Part shown: positions 49,105 through 61,657 of the stretch, piece by piece
Position numbering within the stretch: position 1 is the first letter of the stretch
How the letters are laid out: each line of letters begins with the position of its first letter
NCBI GenBank assembly: GCA_029531795.1
Contig: JAPEIS010000010.1
Location: 2,046,001 to 2,110,000, forward strand
Direction: 5' to 3'
Source of the DNA: Sclerotinia nivalis
Lineage: Eukaryota; Ascomycota; Leotiomycetes; Helotiales; Sclerotiniaceae
Length of the DNA: 64,000 nt
Position numbers and translations under genes: made by a program
The notes under the pieces: generated by a model
Database searches by the model: none
The model's input: only the letters and a program-made list of their open reading frames with translations
What the model was told of the DNA's origin: nothing

Positions 49105-50638
49105 ATGTCCGACTACTCCTCATCATCAGGTCCGGGGACCGCAAAGTCATCGAAAGGAGCTAAAGCAAAATCACCACATCGATATAGAATATGTGGGACT
49201 CCTGTTCGAACAGGTTGCAGAACTTGCAAGTAAGTGAACTTCTTGGAGTCATTCTGGAGGTTTCACTCACTCTTACCATAGGATTCGTCGAGTCAAATGT
49301 GGAGAGGAGAAGCCCTTTTGTAAGCGATGTACTTCTACTGGACGACGCTGTGACGGGTATGAGATAATTACAGACCTGAAAAAACGAAACGGCACAAAGA
49401 AGCAACCTTCTATATCAACAGTTGTGCAGTCTAATGCTCTCCAGGATCCACTAGAGCCGATTATTCTGGACTTCTTTCGTGCCTATACCGTCGCTGAGTT
49501 CACTGGAGACTTCCCTACTGAGTTCTGGGAGAGGAGGATATTCCAAGCTGCTACCATCGAACCATCAATCCGTCATTGTATTCTCGCATTAGGCGCAATC
49601 CACAAGAATTACATCGAAACCCACCAGCAAGCTCAAGCCGCCGAAAATCCAACACCAACGCAAGCTTTCGCTTTCCGCCAGTACACCAAAGCAATTCGGA
49701 TATTGCGTGAATCCATTGTCCGCAAGCCTCATTCATTAGAAATGACATTGATTTCCTGCATCTTATTCATATGTTTCGATTGTCTGGTAGGCGATCAGGC
49801 GGCAGGACTAGTCCATCTCAAATCTGGGCTCAAGATCCTCGACGACATAAACACCACCAACGCTCCCTCATCAGTCGCCGCACAGTGCGCACGAGATTAT
49901 TCTCCACTGCTATTAGTATTAGGAGGACAAATCGCCGCATTCATCAACCCCAAAGCTGGAGTCGACCGAGGAGCCTTCTGGGCAGCGATGAAACGAGCCG
50001 GTTGCTCAACCTCATCATTCATCCCTTTCCAATCTCTCGAAGAAGCTCGCTATTCATTACGAACTCTTGGCGCAGATATACTGCACGTGCGCCATACAAA
50101 CCGGAACCACGTTACCGAAGATATGGTCACGAGCGAATTTGGTCCCATGGCACGAAGCCATTACGTAGCGTTAGAAAATTGGTCCAATCGACTAAACGCA
50201 TTCATTGAGAAAACTTCAGAAAATCCAGACACTACAAGCCGCGTCTCTACAAAACCAATACGCATCCGTGGCGTATCAATACTCAAAGCCCACCATCTTC
50301 TCTTCTCCATGAACGCCGCTGAACCGCACACACCGGCGTCCAAATTCAAAGAGATGCTCGATTTATCCGAGGAGCTAGTTCGCGAAGATAAAGCGTATTG
50401 GAACTACCGATCTATGCCAAGATTTATGGTCGATACTGGACTTATTGTTCCAGTGGTGTATACAGCAGTTCGCAGTAAAGATATTGAACATAAGAAGAGA
50501 GCGATTGAGATTTTGGCGCAGGCACCAGGCAGAGAGGGATTGTGGGATACGCAGTGTGCGATTGATACCATAGAGTGGGAGTTGGCGGCGGCAAGGGGCC
50601 AGAGTCCGAGGCTGAAGATTCCGTATTTTCATGATTGA
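49105..50638 (+). CDS. Zn2Cys6 fungal transcription factor
   Basis: Exons 49105-49229 and 49282-50638; 1482 nt, 493 aa. The intron falls inside the zinc cluster after CRTCK. The cluster is C38, C41, C48, C55, C58, C65 (C-x2-C-x6-C-x6-C-x2-C-x6-C), read in GCRTCKIRRVKCGEEKPFC then KRCTSTGRRCDGY. A basic stretch (KSPHRYRI) precedes it. The body from about 105 (LDFFRAYTVAEFTGDFPTEF, SIRHCILALGAIHKNYIE) matches the helical 'fungal-specific TF 2' type region of such regulators. Such proteins bind CGG-type sites and often regulate nearby accessory or secondary-metabolism genes. No biosynthetic core gene is visible within this window. Intact. Confidence 0.92.
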
Positions 50639-52337
50639 GGCGGGGGAAGGTGGGCATGGGCTTCGTTTGTTGTGTACGTCGTAAAGTAGGTCACTGTTTT
50701 TCATATGATATGGGTGGGTGGGTCGGTCGGCAAATGGGCCCCATGTGTTCCTTTCATCTGTATGGCGATCCTCACTCGACATGATCATCTCATTTTAGAT
50801 GCATGTGTGTATGTTGATGTAAAAATAAATGGAAGGATCCGATATTGTATTCCTGAGCTCTTTCATGGTTCTTCTTTAAGGCTGTAAAATAATAATGTTA
50901 ATATATCTTGGATTTGACTTGAAACGTAAATTCTAACCCTTTTTTTAATGTCTCTTGAGGAGACTTCCTCACATATTACACCACTTCAAAACATCACACA
51001 TGTGGTACAATCCTTAACTATCACACCAGGTCCTCGTACCCCCTAATTTAAGCCAAGCAATCAAGCAGTACGCCGCCATGGCCCCATGGCCCCCAAGACC
51101 AAATCTCCACCACATCTTGCTAAAGATCTAGGGAGTAAATAAAAAAGCGAACGAAAATAGTCTTCTGAATTTATACACCACACAATAATCTTGAATGTTC
51201 CAATATAGATCTAGCAATGAAATGATCTTTTGGCTTAGATAACGTACATAAAGGAGAGGGCTTTTGGGGAGGTGCTACAGAAACTCTCCACAATCGTAAG
51301 ACCACTCGAATTTATCATAGTACCAAGCGTGGTTTTAGATAGGGTCGGTTGGATTTTGACCGTGGGTTTGCTGAGAAAGCCGGTTGGTACTGCATGGTGA
51401 TATATGGAATCCCATTGATCTACTGTCCTTCATAGGCTTGCGGTTGCGAGCCTGTTGTAATTGTATCCAATTATCGATTGTAAGCGTACACTAGGTCATT
51501 GATATGCGAGTTGTTTAGAGCCATAAGAGTAATAGTAGTTAACTAATACAGGACTACTTGCATTTCATAAGATCAAAAAGCTATCATATTCTTTAACGAT
51601 ATATCCTGGCTGTGCCGCGTCTATCAAATTCTCCGATTGAACCAGTTGCTCTTAAGGATCTAGTCGCACAGTTTCGTGGAACTACACGTTACAGCACCCC
51701 TGTTATAACGTGCCTTGGCTTGACAGCTGCAGGATGCAAATTACCAACAATAGCACAAAATGCGGATTTGGGGTCGCTGCCCTGCATTTCTCGCACGCAG
51801 GAGTGAGTTTCGTACGCCAAAGGAGGAAGGATTTGACCATTTCTTGTTACGCTAACATGCATGCTGACCGGGAGTTTTTTTTTTGGTCTGGGAATTGCCA
51901 AGCTTGTTTCATCATGGTGCTTACTATTCTCAGCCCTATTGTACTTGTACAGTTACAGTACGGCCTTTTATTCTTGTTAAAGATCTGGATGTGCGATTAA
52001 AATCTAGACTCGAAGTTGAAGCTATAGAACTACGCATGTGTCGAGATGGCAGCGAGGTTTTCGAGGTTATTTGATAATTGGGATCAAGATTATAGGGATT
52101 TAAGTATGCTAGAGCTTGGGTAAGTGAAACTTAAATTTTATCTGATGTTTGCTTCCCGTTAGGGTTTTGGGCGGAATAACGTTCGAGGCTTTCGATCCTG
52201 TATCCAATTGGAGTATTCAAAGCGGTCGAAAGACTGAATCTAATTGGAGTATTGAATTGTTTTCGGACATTTAAACCTTAAATCTAGTCTAGTCTGGACT
52301 ATTGAATACCCTGCTTTTAATACATTGACTGAGGGGA
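50639..52337. other. Intergenic, no gene recognised
   Basis: Short frames only. It includes a probable decayed hAT-type end at about 52190-52311, given separately. Confidence 0.5.
52190..52311. mobile_element. Possible decayed relative of the hAT-like MITE
   Basis: The right end GGACTATTGAATACCCTG (52294-52311) differs at only two of 18 positions from GGACTATTGGACACCCTG, the right end of the MITE at 38863. Inside, repeated TCTAGTC and AATTGGAGTATT motifs occur. A left end (CTGTATCCAATTGG) is only vaguely similar and no 8-bp duplication is visible, so the borders are a guess. Confidence 0.35.
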
Positions 52338-55300
52338 ATGGATTATAATCTGGCAAAGTTTTTGAATGCTTGTTTGCTAACAATTGGTTGCCAAATTGAC
52401 AGCTCTAATGTTGACGACTCACCACTTAAATATCATTCTCCGCAAGTTACTACAGAACATATATCATCCGCAGCAGATCTCTCCGAAAGACGGGAGTCTA
52501 TCCTCGAACGATCAGAAGCTACGACTGATTTCACGCCTTTCGACAATCGCATATCACCCCGACACTTACTAGATGGTGGAGATAGTTATGTCTCCAATTT
52601 CAGCCCATCTGTTTCCTTCGCCCACGATTATCAAGCTCTGAGAAATGTTGGCCGAGATAGTCTCACAGAGAATTCACCTAGTGAACCACGTCTACGAAAT
52701 GGTTTTGGTGTGACCTCGAATATGAAAATAATATGGAAGGGATCAACAGCATTTACAAAACCCCGGCCTTCATCGACATTTTGCACAGGGAGAAGACGGG
52801 TGGTGCCCCCACACAACTCAAAAGATTGAGTCCATCTCAATCGCCCAAACCATGTACTAAGCCAGGCCAATAACCCAGCTTACCTCCATCATGTTATCTG
52901 TTAGGAGTTCGCAAGAGTTCCTAGCCGTCTTAGATATTCTTAGACTCAGTGTATACGTTAATTTAATCAATCAATCAAGACGGGTGGTGGAAGAAACCAA
53001 TGTTGGTGGATCGTACTTTGCGATCAATGGCGGGGTTCACGTTCCTTTGTGCGATCATCATGTTTATGATTATGATTGCATATTTACTTGCTTTTAATAA
53101 GGGGTTGAATAAACAGAGCACGAGTGTGGGTGGAAAGGATGGGGGAAGCTGTGGGCGTATGGAGAGTAAAAATATTGTGAGTGGATTGTTGTACAGATAG
53201 TCTTGCAATTGGGAAGCTTGCTAATGGTATGCATTTATAGGCTGTTCATCTTTTCATTAATATTGCAGCGACGATGATCCTGAGTTGTTCGAACACTTAT
53301 CAGCAATTGGTAACTGCTCCGTTAATTGAGGAAATTTCATGGATTCTGTCGCAGAATGGGGACGCGAAGACTGGTCTCAATTCACCGTTGAATATCAATG
53401 TTAAAAAGTCGGGAAAGGCAAAAGCTTGGGGATAATGGTTATTGCTTATTTTCACTTCAATTGTATGTTTCGGCGGATCTTAGATGAAGGGATAATTCCA
53501 TTAACGATTTCACAGCCACTTCATTTCCTCGCAAACTCGGTTATTGGACCCTCGTTTTATATCGAGATGCCAACGAATGTAACTTATTCACACAACGACT
53601 ATCCCAATCTCACTTCGAGTTCCTATGAACTGTACCCATATGATGTAGGTCGCTACATAGAATCCTACGATTCTGCATGTGTAAGTTATATGGTTTATTT
53701 GAGGCTCGTTAAAAGTATTGCAACGATTTAAATCCACAGCCAAGCTTCCCCATATTTCAAGTGCAAAATAGAAAACTAACTAAACTAATACAATTACAAT
53801 AGTGGACTTCTTTTAGAGCTGGGTTCTACGTTTTGCCTAGCAACATGTCTCAATTAAGTAGTCAATACAAAGTTGAAATTCCCGGGAACTCTAGTAAATA
53901 TCTTCGATATCTACACTTATATATAATACCTACAGCTGACCTAAACAGCATCTTTCAAAACCGTTTCTGTTAGCTACAATCAAAATTGTACAGCATATAA
54001 AGGAACAGCATCTGTCTCTGAAGCCTTAAAAGAGGTCAATTATACCGGCTTCACGCTTGGCCAGTATAGAATAGGAAATTGTAGCCTACAACAAGGTGTT
54101 TTTTGTGACTTGGAGGAGCCACAACCCAAGAAATGTCGATTGAATGTTCGAATGCAATCTTGTTTTAGTAGGTACTCTCATCCAAATCTATGGAACTAGA
54201 CACTTACAATTACTAGCACTCTTCGGATGCCTCCTGATCAAGGCGATATACATGATTGGCTTAAACTATCGAGCAAGGCATAGAGTCAAAAATAATTGTT
54301 TGACATACGGTGATGTTATAGTTGCTTCTGTCATAAGCCCCGATTTGAAGATTCACAATGAATGTTTACTCAATTCTGGAGATGGCTATCGACATAAGGT
54401 GACACATCGATGCCATAAACATTGCAAAGATCCAGTTCCTTCAACTAGTGGTGACGATATAGGTCACTGTCAGGTAAGTTCATATTATCAAGATATTTCG
54501 TACTCAACTAACCTCATGTTTGCTTAGAAATGCGAGAAATTTAACGAAATTGACAAAGCCGCGGGTAGGTTCTTTTCCAGCTTCTACCCTTCCTGAAATC
54601 CAAGTCTCATGTATCTACTGCCTCTAGATCTACCACATCCAAGCATAGCAATAAAATACAAACGGTCACTACTCTCGAACCTCGGTTATACCGCCATAGC
54701 TCAAATGTTGATCCTAACGTTCTGTTCCTTCGCTATGGCTGGCGTCTCCATAACGCTCATTACCCTAATGGCTAAGAGGGCATCAATGTATTGCTCCGAC
54801 TGCAGGTACATAGATTCAGATTACTACTTCTACCACACTCATTGCGAAAATTCTCTCTCGCAAACTCTGAAAGAAAACTACGGTACCTAGGGAGGTTTCC
54901 CTTCTAGTGCTACTTTAGCATCGCTTCCGCCTGAAAAAATTAGTAGTGAATTACTCGCTTTCGCTATCTCCAACGGCGCGCAGTTTCTATTTAGTTTACT
55001 TTATTTATTGCTCATTTATAATGTTACGCTCATATACATGGAACACGAATGGGGCACCTTCGAGCTCCAACGCAAAAAGCCCAGGGCAACGATCGTATCG
55101 TAAGTTCGCTTTAAGTTCTTTGCTTCAACTACTTAATTTTGTCCTCTTCACTCTGTCTGCATGTTCTACCTTCACTTCCCAATTAGAGTATCAAATTGTC
55201 CGGTTTAGCATGCTAGATGTAAGCTTTCAATGTTTTGAGACCATTCAATGGTCGAAATGAATTCGGTATTTCATAAATTTTTAACAAGAATTGAATTCAG

Positions 55301-56048
55301 GTATTGAAATCTCCGACTTTGGGATAATAATCCGTGGCAACTCTGTCCTAACACAGCTTCAATTCCTCATTCTCCTCATTCTCCGCCAAAATCTTCCCTC
55401 GATGCGCATTGCTGACACCACGGTCTTACAGTGGGACCACGTTCGAACAATCTTATTTTCTCCAACTACCTCCTAAGATTCTCCTTCCCCTCATGACCTC
55501 CGCAGCAGCCATGCATTGGCTCCTCGGCCAATCAATATCAACCGTCGAATCCATCTACACGGATCCAGTGCACGTAGTCGAGCACTCGGTCTACTGTGTC
55601 ACATATGCGGCATATCCGATTTTCTTGAGTACGCTATTGATGGTGGGACAGACGGTTATTTGTTGGTGGGCTTTTACGTATAGGAGAGAGGGATTTATCC
55701 TCCAGATGTATGGCAGTATTAGGACTTGCTGTGCTAGTACGAGTGAACTTGAAGATTTTGGGAATGGGGGAATTCAGTGGGGTGATTGTGAGTTTACTTC
55801 TCCTTTAGTTTCTTTTGGTAGATGATCGATGACCAATGTTTTTGGTGTGGTAGTGGGTATGGGTGAGAGTTTCAGACATGCAGGGTTTTCGGCTGTTGGC
55901 AAGTACTCTTCCTTTTCTACCACTCTCTTTCCCCTCTCTCCCCTCTCTGCTTTTTTTTCTTATCAATCCACACATAGCTAACCACCATGAGTCCAAAATA
56001 GAACCAGGAAAAATCATACCAGCAGAACTATACTACGGTCGCGGTTGA
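52338..56048 (+). pseudogene. DUF6536-like multi-TM membrane protein, disrupted
   Basis: Many exon-like blocks appear in family order: an N-terminal soluble Ser-rich part (from ATG 52338), a TM block (FLCAIIMFMIMIAYLLAFNK), AVHLFINIAATMILSCSNTY, PLHFLANSVIGPSFYIEMPT, ALFGCLLIKAIYMIGLNYRA, FAISNGAQFLFSLLYLLLIY plus YMEHEWGTFELQRKKPRA, and TFEQSYFLQLPPKILLPLMT with AAMHWLLGQSI. It ends IIPAELYYGRG and stop at 56048. I recognise this from fungal DUF6536 proteins (unknown function). Several introns have good GTAAGT/GTATGT donors. However, an in-frame TAA at 53433-53435 (KAKAWG*WLLLIFTSI) has no splice escape, TAG at 54888-54890 is read unless a GTACAT intron removes it, and the N-terminal part does not join in frame near 52790-52990. 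Hence a pseudogene is the better call. Confidence 0.6.
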
Positions 56049-56549
56049 TTTATCAAGCTACATGTGGATTTCATTTCTATCATAGGCCAGATGTACGAAG
56101 TAACGAATTGAGGACAATGTAGTCTAGAGTATATTTAAGGGACATGGTTATACTAACTTTTTGGGTAACTAATATTAGTGCAATATGATTTCCCTTTATG
56201 AGATGTATAAAAATGGGTGCAAGAAGGATCACTAATAGTCCTGTTTGATAAAGGTTCAAACATTCCAGGAGTCTTACTTTCGCGCTTTAACTATAAAGTT
56301 TTGTTTCTGCTTTATTATTTACTGTAAAATTCACCAAGATTTGTTAAACGGCTCCAAACTGTGCTTACTCCGCAAGAAGAGTATACCTCAACTTGAATTT
56401 CCAAAAACCATCAAAATTGCACTAGTCAAACACGGACACATCACACATGACTACCAGCTCTTTCTAAACTATATTTGAGATTCCTCCTCAAGGTCTCTTC
56501 ACATCAATCTCCCTTCTCAATTTATCTCGGAAGGCTACGTCTTCATATA
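56049..56549. other. Intergenic, no gene recognised
   Basis: About 500 bp of AT-rich sequence between a plus-strand pseudogene and the 3' end of the small minus-strand gene; nothing specific seen. Confidence 0.5.
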
Positions 56550-56927
56550 TCATCCATTTGCTTTCTCCACTGGCGCTTGTGGTAAAGGTCCTGCTGATGA
56601 TGGCTCTGCTGGCCATTCTAACCTAATTATTCGAGCCTTAATACTTATTCATTCTACAGTAACAGGAAGAGAATAACTTACCGTCGAAAAATATAGTAGC
56701 ACAGCATTATGCTGCTACATATATGACAATCGAGTAGTGACTTTGCACTTTCTTCGTCAGGATCCGTCCATTTATGTATCAAGAGTAAGATGAGGTGGGA
56801 GACCGCGATAAGGTACAGCGGAGGCCGCTCCATCTTGTGAAAGATGGATTCCCTGTTAAAATATTAGTTGATCTGTGTCTAGCTGAGTTAAAGACAAGAT
56901 CTGCCTGAAGATAAGAACTTACGACAT
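56550..56927 (-). CDS. Small three-exon membrane protein (82 aa), undescribed family
   Basis: Exons 56927-56923 (ATGTC), 56852-56682 and 56622-56550; 249 nt, 82 aa. The three joins keep one frame. Both donors are GTAAGT and acceptors are AACAG and TTAG. Only the spliced reading gives a clean protein. It starts MSESIFHKMERPPLYLIAVS and has a hydrophobic helix at about 15-29 (YLIAVSHLILLLIH). Next comes an acidic stretch (TDPDEESAKS), a second Cys-containing hydrophobic stretch (CHICSSIMLCYYIF), then RRLEW and a Pro/Ala-rich tail. No family is recognised. A diverged copy lies at 61658-61940 on the same strand. The first coding exon is only 5 nt, with the rest of exon 1 as leader. Confidence 0.55.
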
Positions 56928-59900
56928 GATGTTATTGTGTGAGCTGAGATCGTTTTTCTGAGAAAATCACGGTAGATATGTGCAGAGTAACGACTATATA
57001 TACATGGTAGTTATACCCGGCCGACAAGCTAAGCAACTGTGCTATTTCCGGGTTGGACTGATCAGTTACTTGAGATGGGGTAGAAACCCAAAGTTTTTAG
57101 TGTACAAAACTAATGTAAGGAACCTTACTTGTGCTCCTCATAACCTATGAATCTGCAATAAGCAAAGAATAGCAAACACTTTCACCGATTGGGCAGCGCT
57201 TACAGCTACAGCATTAGGATGGATCTCCACGAGCCAATTCTACATCATCTTAGATAGTTTCCGGTTCTCTTGGTGCATTTTAGATGCCGTAGTTCCGTTT
57301 CCTGGTACTTCTCCTGCCTGAAACTATGCAAATCTGGAGCTACAGAAAGTTAATCCTCTTATTAGTTCAGGGTTTTGTGGTACATGGTATATACATAGAG
57401 TTTCGGAAATGTATACTTACAGGCCACACAATTCGGTCCGAAAGTATACTACACTCCACTAATGTGCGGGCCACTAATTCCCTTGCAGTTACCATCTTGT
57501 GGTGTATGTTTTGAAGTGTAGACACTTCTGACCGCACGAGTACCGATGAGTCGGTAACCAATAGGATTGAGTTGAATGGATGAGATGTGGGACTTGCCGT
57601 TTCCGTACCGTTTCGGCCCCTCCCGTAAAAACTGGAGGTAAGAGCAGAGTTCAGAGTGGAGAATACTCGTATAATATCACCAATGATGGGGAGTAGTGCT
57701 AAAACCAATGTACTCGTGCTGCCAGAAAGTATAAAGGCATCCATTTATTTATGGCCTATATTCCCTTTGTAGTTAGTGGTATGTGCCTAGAGTGGAGAGC
57801 CTTATACTTTTTGGCCAAACGAGTAATGTAACCAACGACGCTAATAGTGAAATATACCAAATCCATACCTATAATGAGTTGGTGGAGCCCGTGTCCACTG
57901 ATGGCACTTGTGTCAAATGTCAAAATTGCGCTTTGAGCACTCAAGAAGGGAATGAAGATTTTTCAGATGAGTGGGACAATAGCTGACAACGGGCAGGTCC
58001 AGTCACCTTCTACAAAAACACACTAAATCTTTTATAGACTGTCTCAAAATATAACAGTATGTCACATATATTATGTTTGTTTAGATTAAAGAGTTCACAA
58101 CTGAATGATTGTGAATATAATCATTAAATCCGATGTATCCAATAAATAAAGTAGACTTTTCCTTTTGTAGTTTACTATCTTGTGATATACATGTGTAGAG
58201 TTTCGAGGTTGCATACTTTCTGGTCGTACAAGTATTCGTGCAGCCGAAACGTATATCACACTTCATCAACTACCTTCTGAAAACAACCATCCTATTGTAT
58301 ACTCAAAGTGGATTGTGACATGCTTTTTGACCGCATGAGTAGCGGTGGAAATAGTCTTAGTATGTCTTGAAGTAGGTAGCTTACACGGTACCGTTCCCTT
58401 GGGTCTGTCCCCACCAAGTGGAAGGGTAGCAGATATCAGTATGAAAAGCTTCACGAGTGGAGATATGTTTTTCAAAAAGTTACTTCATCACCAAACTGTT
58501 GGAACTATATTAAACCTGAAATATTTAGAGATCGAAGCTTGAATGAAGTTTAGATGGAATTTGAAGCTGTTGCCATCCAATAACCCACCCAGTAATCTTT
58601 CCTATAATACTACCGGTGGAACCTTTGATAAACACCCGATCAATGGATAACCGTTTTAAGAAAATCAACGTGGGCCAGGCGGCGCGCCTTTGCCAGCCTG
58701 AGTGGCATAAAAAGCACGACGGGGCGGAACATCATATGAGGGGCTTCAACGGTGCAGAGAGGCATGTTGGGAAAGCTTTGCAGGAAGCTACTGCTTCTTT
58801 TTTGTTTTAAGAGGGGGGGAGGTGGTAAGCAAGACAAAGTTAGATTAGGACAAGTGAGGAGTATAATCATGAAAAATTACACAAACTAGAGCAATTACCA
58901 GATATAGTGGCGAAGCTTGCATTTCAACTAATAAATCTGCGTTTTTTAGTAAACGCAGATATGAATGAACAATGAAAAGAGATTATGATCAGGTAGTGAA
59001 CATAAAAGAAATAGTGTCAATGACTTTACTTAACCCAGAGCCATAGTTCAAATCACTTTAACTGTGGACTGAAATAGACTTGAAATAGCTTTGTACCAGT
59101 GCCCAACATCCATTACAGAAGATCCGGATAATACAAGCTGAACTATAATGACAGTATTGTGGCCGGAGATGCGTTACTGTGGTATTACATGGTCCAAAAT
59201 CCTGCACCTTCTAGTGATAAGTCCAGGGTTGGGCAAATGGTAGGGTATACTCGAGGTGGTCCAGAATAAAACCAGCGGTATAACAACCTGCTAGACCTCT
59301 ACGGGGCAGGGTGAGACCCGTACGAAAGGTGTCTGTTACCCTGAGTATCCGGGGTAAATATCACGTGTCGTAATACATTTGGTGGTGTCTCTATAAAGGG
59401 GATTCTTAAATAGATAGTATGACAAATTTGATTCAAATTTCACTCAGAACACAAATAATATACCTATATGGAGGAGATATCTATAAAAAAAATATATCTT
59501 TTATTATCATCTGATCCTTCTAATGTACTGATATAGTTGGGTATAACCTCAAAACCTAACCGTGCAGAGCATACCATCCGTGGAGATCAAATACTCGGGT
59601 AGGGTATGGGTGCCCATGCCTGGACAAGTCACTCTTGTCTTCCCGCTGCAAAACTTCGATGGGCTTTTCTGCATTGGATATTGGTTGCCAGACTGACGGG
59701 TTTGAAATGAATTGTGGGTTTCAACAAATCTAACCCTTGATGGCGAGAGTATCCAAATGCAAATGACCGAGGAAAAGCCAGCACATTGATTAGTTCAAGA
59801 AGCTGCTCGCCAAAAGCGTAGATGTTTTCTTTTATAAATACCAGTAATCCTTCGGTGGTATTGTCATTTCATCACAGCTCTCTTCACTACACATTATTAT

Positions 59901-59959
59901 CATTGGAACTTTCTCGCAGCCCAAATACTTCTCCGTATTCTCTTACTCTTTAGCCCAAC
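56928..59959. other. 3-kb region with diverged internal repeats, no clear gene
   Basis: No gene can be supported. Three diverged copies of a ~70-bp block (consensus like TACTCGTGCGGTCAGAAAG, minus strand) lie at about 57480-57550, 58150-58235 and 58255-58345. A plus frame at 57783-57986 contains CVKCQNC, and a minus frame at 57744-57367 (125 codons) is open, but neither has a domain. 59230-59420 contains a promoter-like stretch with CTATAAAGGGG at about 59391. The last 150 bases are the leader of the secreted-protein gene. Confidence 0.4.
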
Positions 59960-60889
59960 ATGCGTTTCGCAAAGACAATTCTTCTCGCAATGCATTGCAT
60001 TACAGCAGTCCAATCTCTCGCAATTGATTATTTTGCAACCATCGAAGGGCAGCCAATGCCCGACAGATGGATCAGATATGATTTGACATATGTCAACACA
60101 ACAACTACAGGCATTTCTCTCACTCCTCGCACAAACATCCAGGCCTGTCAACGGACCCTTAATGTTGTTAACGTTAGTACAAATTTGATTTTCCCTTTCC
60201 TTCAATCACTCTCAGTGTACACAATAATCTGGAATGTTGCACACCCCAGTCGTTGGAAGGCGTCGCGCAGAGCACTCAAAAGATTTCTATGAGCAATTCC
60301 CAGCGCTATGGATTCTCATTTCTTTCACGACTAAAATTATACTAACTCTGCTGAAGACATGCCTGAGCATCATCAACTCCTCCGTTACCCTCGCTAAGAC
60401 TGTAGGATCCGCGATCAAGTCATTATCGGATTCAGGCAGCTGCAGCAGGTCTTATGGCTCATGTAAGTCATTCTCTGTTATTTAATCTGTCGTTTTTCAT
60501 CGAGCTGCAGTTGTAGAAACAGCTTAGGAGCTGCAATCTCCACTCGTCGCCTTGGAAATATACCCCAAATCCCCTAAATTAAGAGTTAAATTTCAAATTT
60601 TTATGCTAACTTGATATCAGTGGATGGAGTTTCATGGGTTTATTACGCGACTGGAAGGAACTGTGACACAACCGCCGAAGCCGCTACTATCCAGGGAGCT
60701 ATCAAACAACACTTGCAACAGACCGATGGCGATAGCCTATGCGCCACGGAATGTCTCGACCTCACCCACTCAGGCACCTGGACCGGCTATCTCCTTATTG
60801 GACCAACAAAAGGTTTCGATAGTTCCACGTATTGTGGACCTTCACTTTCCTTCGCGTCATGCACATCCGGAGGAAAGAATAACCTATGA
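59960..60889 (+). CDS. Secreted protein with internal RRR site, unknown function
   Basis: Exons 59960-60176, 60250-60462 and 60621-60889; 699 nt, 232 aa. It has a signal peptide (MRFAKTILLAMHCITAVQS), one N-terminal domain with a single Cys, then VVGRRRAEHSK, a possible Kex2-type cleavage site. After that come a helical segment (KTCLSIINSSVTLAKTVGSA) and a Cys-containing C-terminal domain: VDGVSWVYYATGRNCDTTAE, DGDSLCATECLDLTHSGTW and GPSLSFASCTSGGKNNL. I recall similar C-terminal domains (Y-A-T-G-x-N-C-D-T-T, CGP-x-L-x-F) in uncharacterised secreted fungal proteins. Cell-wall, effector or antagonistic roles are all possible and unproven. The first donor is GTACAA, chosen because GTTAGT 4 nt before gives the wrong phase; this is the weakest point of the model. 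Intact. Confidence 0.62.
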
Positions 60890-61657
60890 ACCCACAGCTG
60901 CGCTTAATCTCGCATTGGATGGAACTTGATGGGATTGTGGTCTGTTCTGACCAGGATTTGCTGTGGTATCCCTGTTCAGTTGAGGCAGTGGCATGGAAAA
61001 ACAGTAGGGACACTGCAGTTAGGTTATTGACGAAGATGGTGTGTTTTTAAAGCTTCTGGTGTTGGTGTATTCAAGCTGCGCAAATTTTGTTCTGTTTTAG
61101 TCTTAGAGGACAATCTTTTTTGAAAATGGGGCTTGTTGTGAAAGAGGTGCTAGTCTCAAAGCAACACTTCGAGTGCATCCGGGTAAATAACAAGTAGCAG
61201 CAATTCAACATTAGATGCTACTGAAACTCAATTTTCCAAGAGTCGTTGACAACAATCTCTGATTTAATGAACTGCCCCATAACCTGGATTCAAGACAAGC
61301 TCGAGGAGAAACCGCTTAGTGCTCGCTTAGTAGTCAGTCCTTACTTAAGGCTTACATGAGACAGACCTATATGGAGCAGCAGCTGAAGACCACATCTCCA
61401 ACCGAAATCTAGTAAATTTCTAACTCAAGTCCATTTAAAGTTTAAACGCAAAGGAAACACTATTCTGAGCCCCACTCATCGCCAAGATCTTCGTTTCTCC
61501 CATTGATGCTCAAAGCGCGCGCGGATTTTCCCTTTTGGATTACCAAAAGCTGGAGGGCGCCATCAACTAATTTTGGCATGTTTTGATTAACTAGATCCAA
61601 TCAATCATTTATATCATTTTCTTTAGACAATAATTGAGTTATTGTGCTATTTAGACC
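60890..61657. other. Intergenic, no gene recognised
   Basis: Short frames only; base composition becomes more AT-rich from about 61600. Confidence 0.5.
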
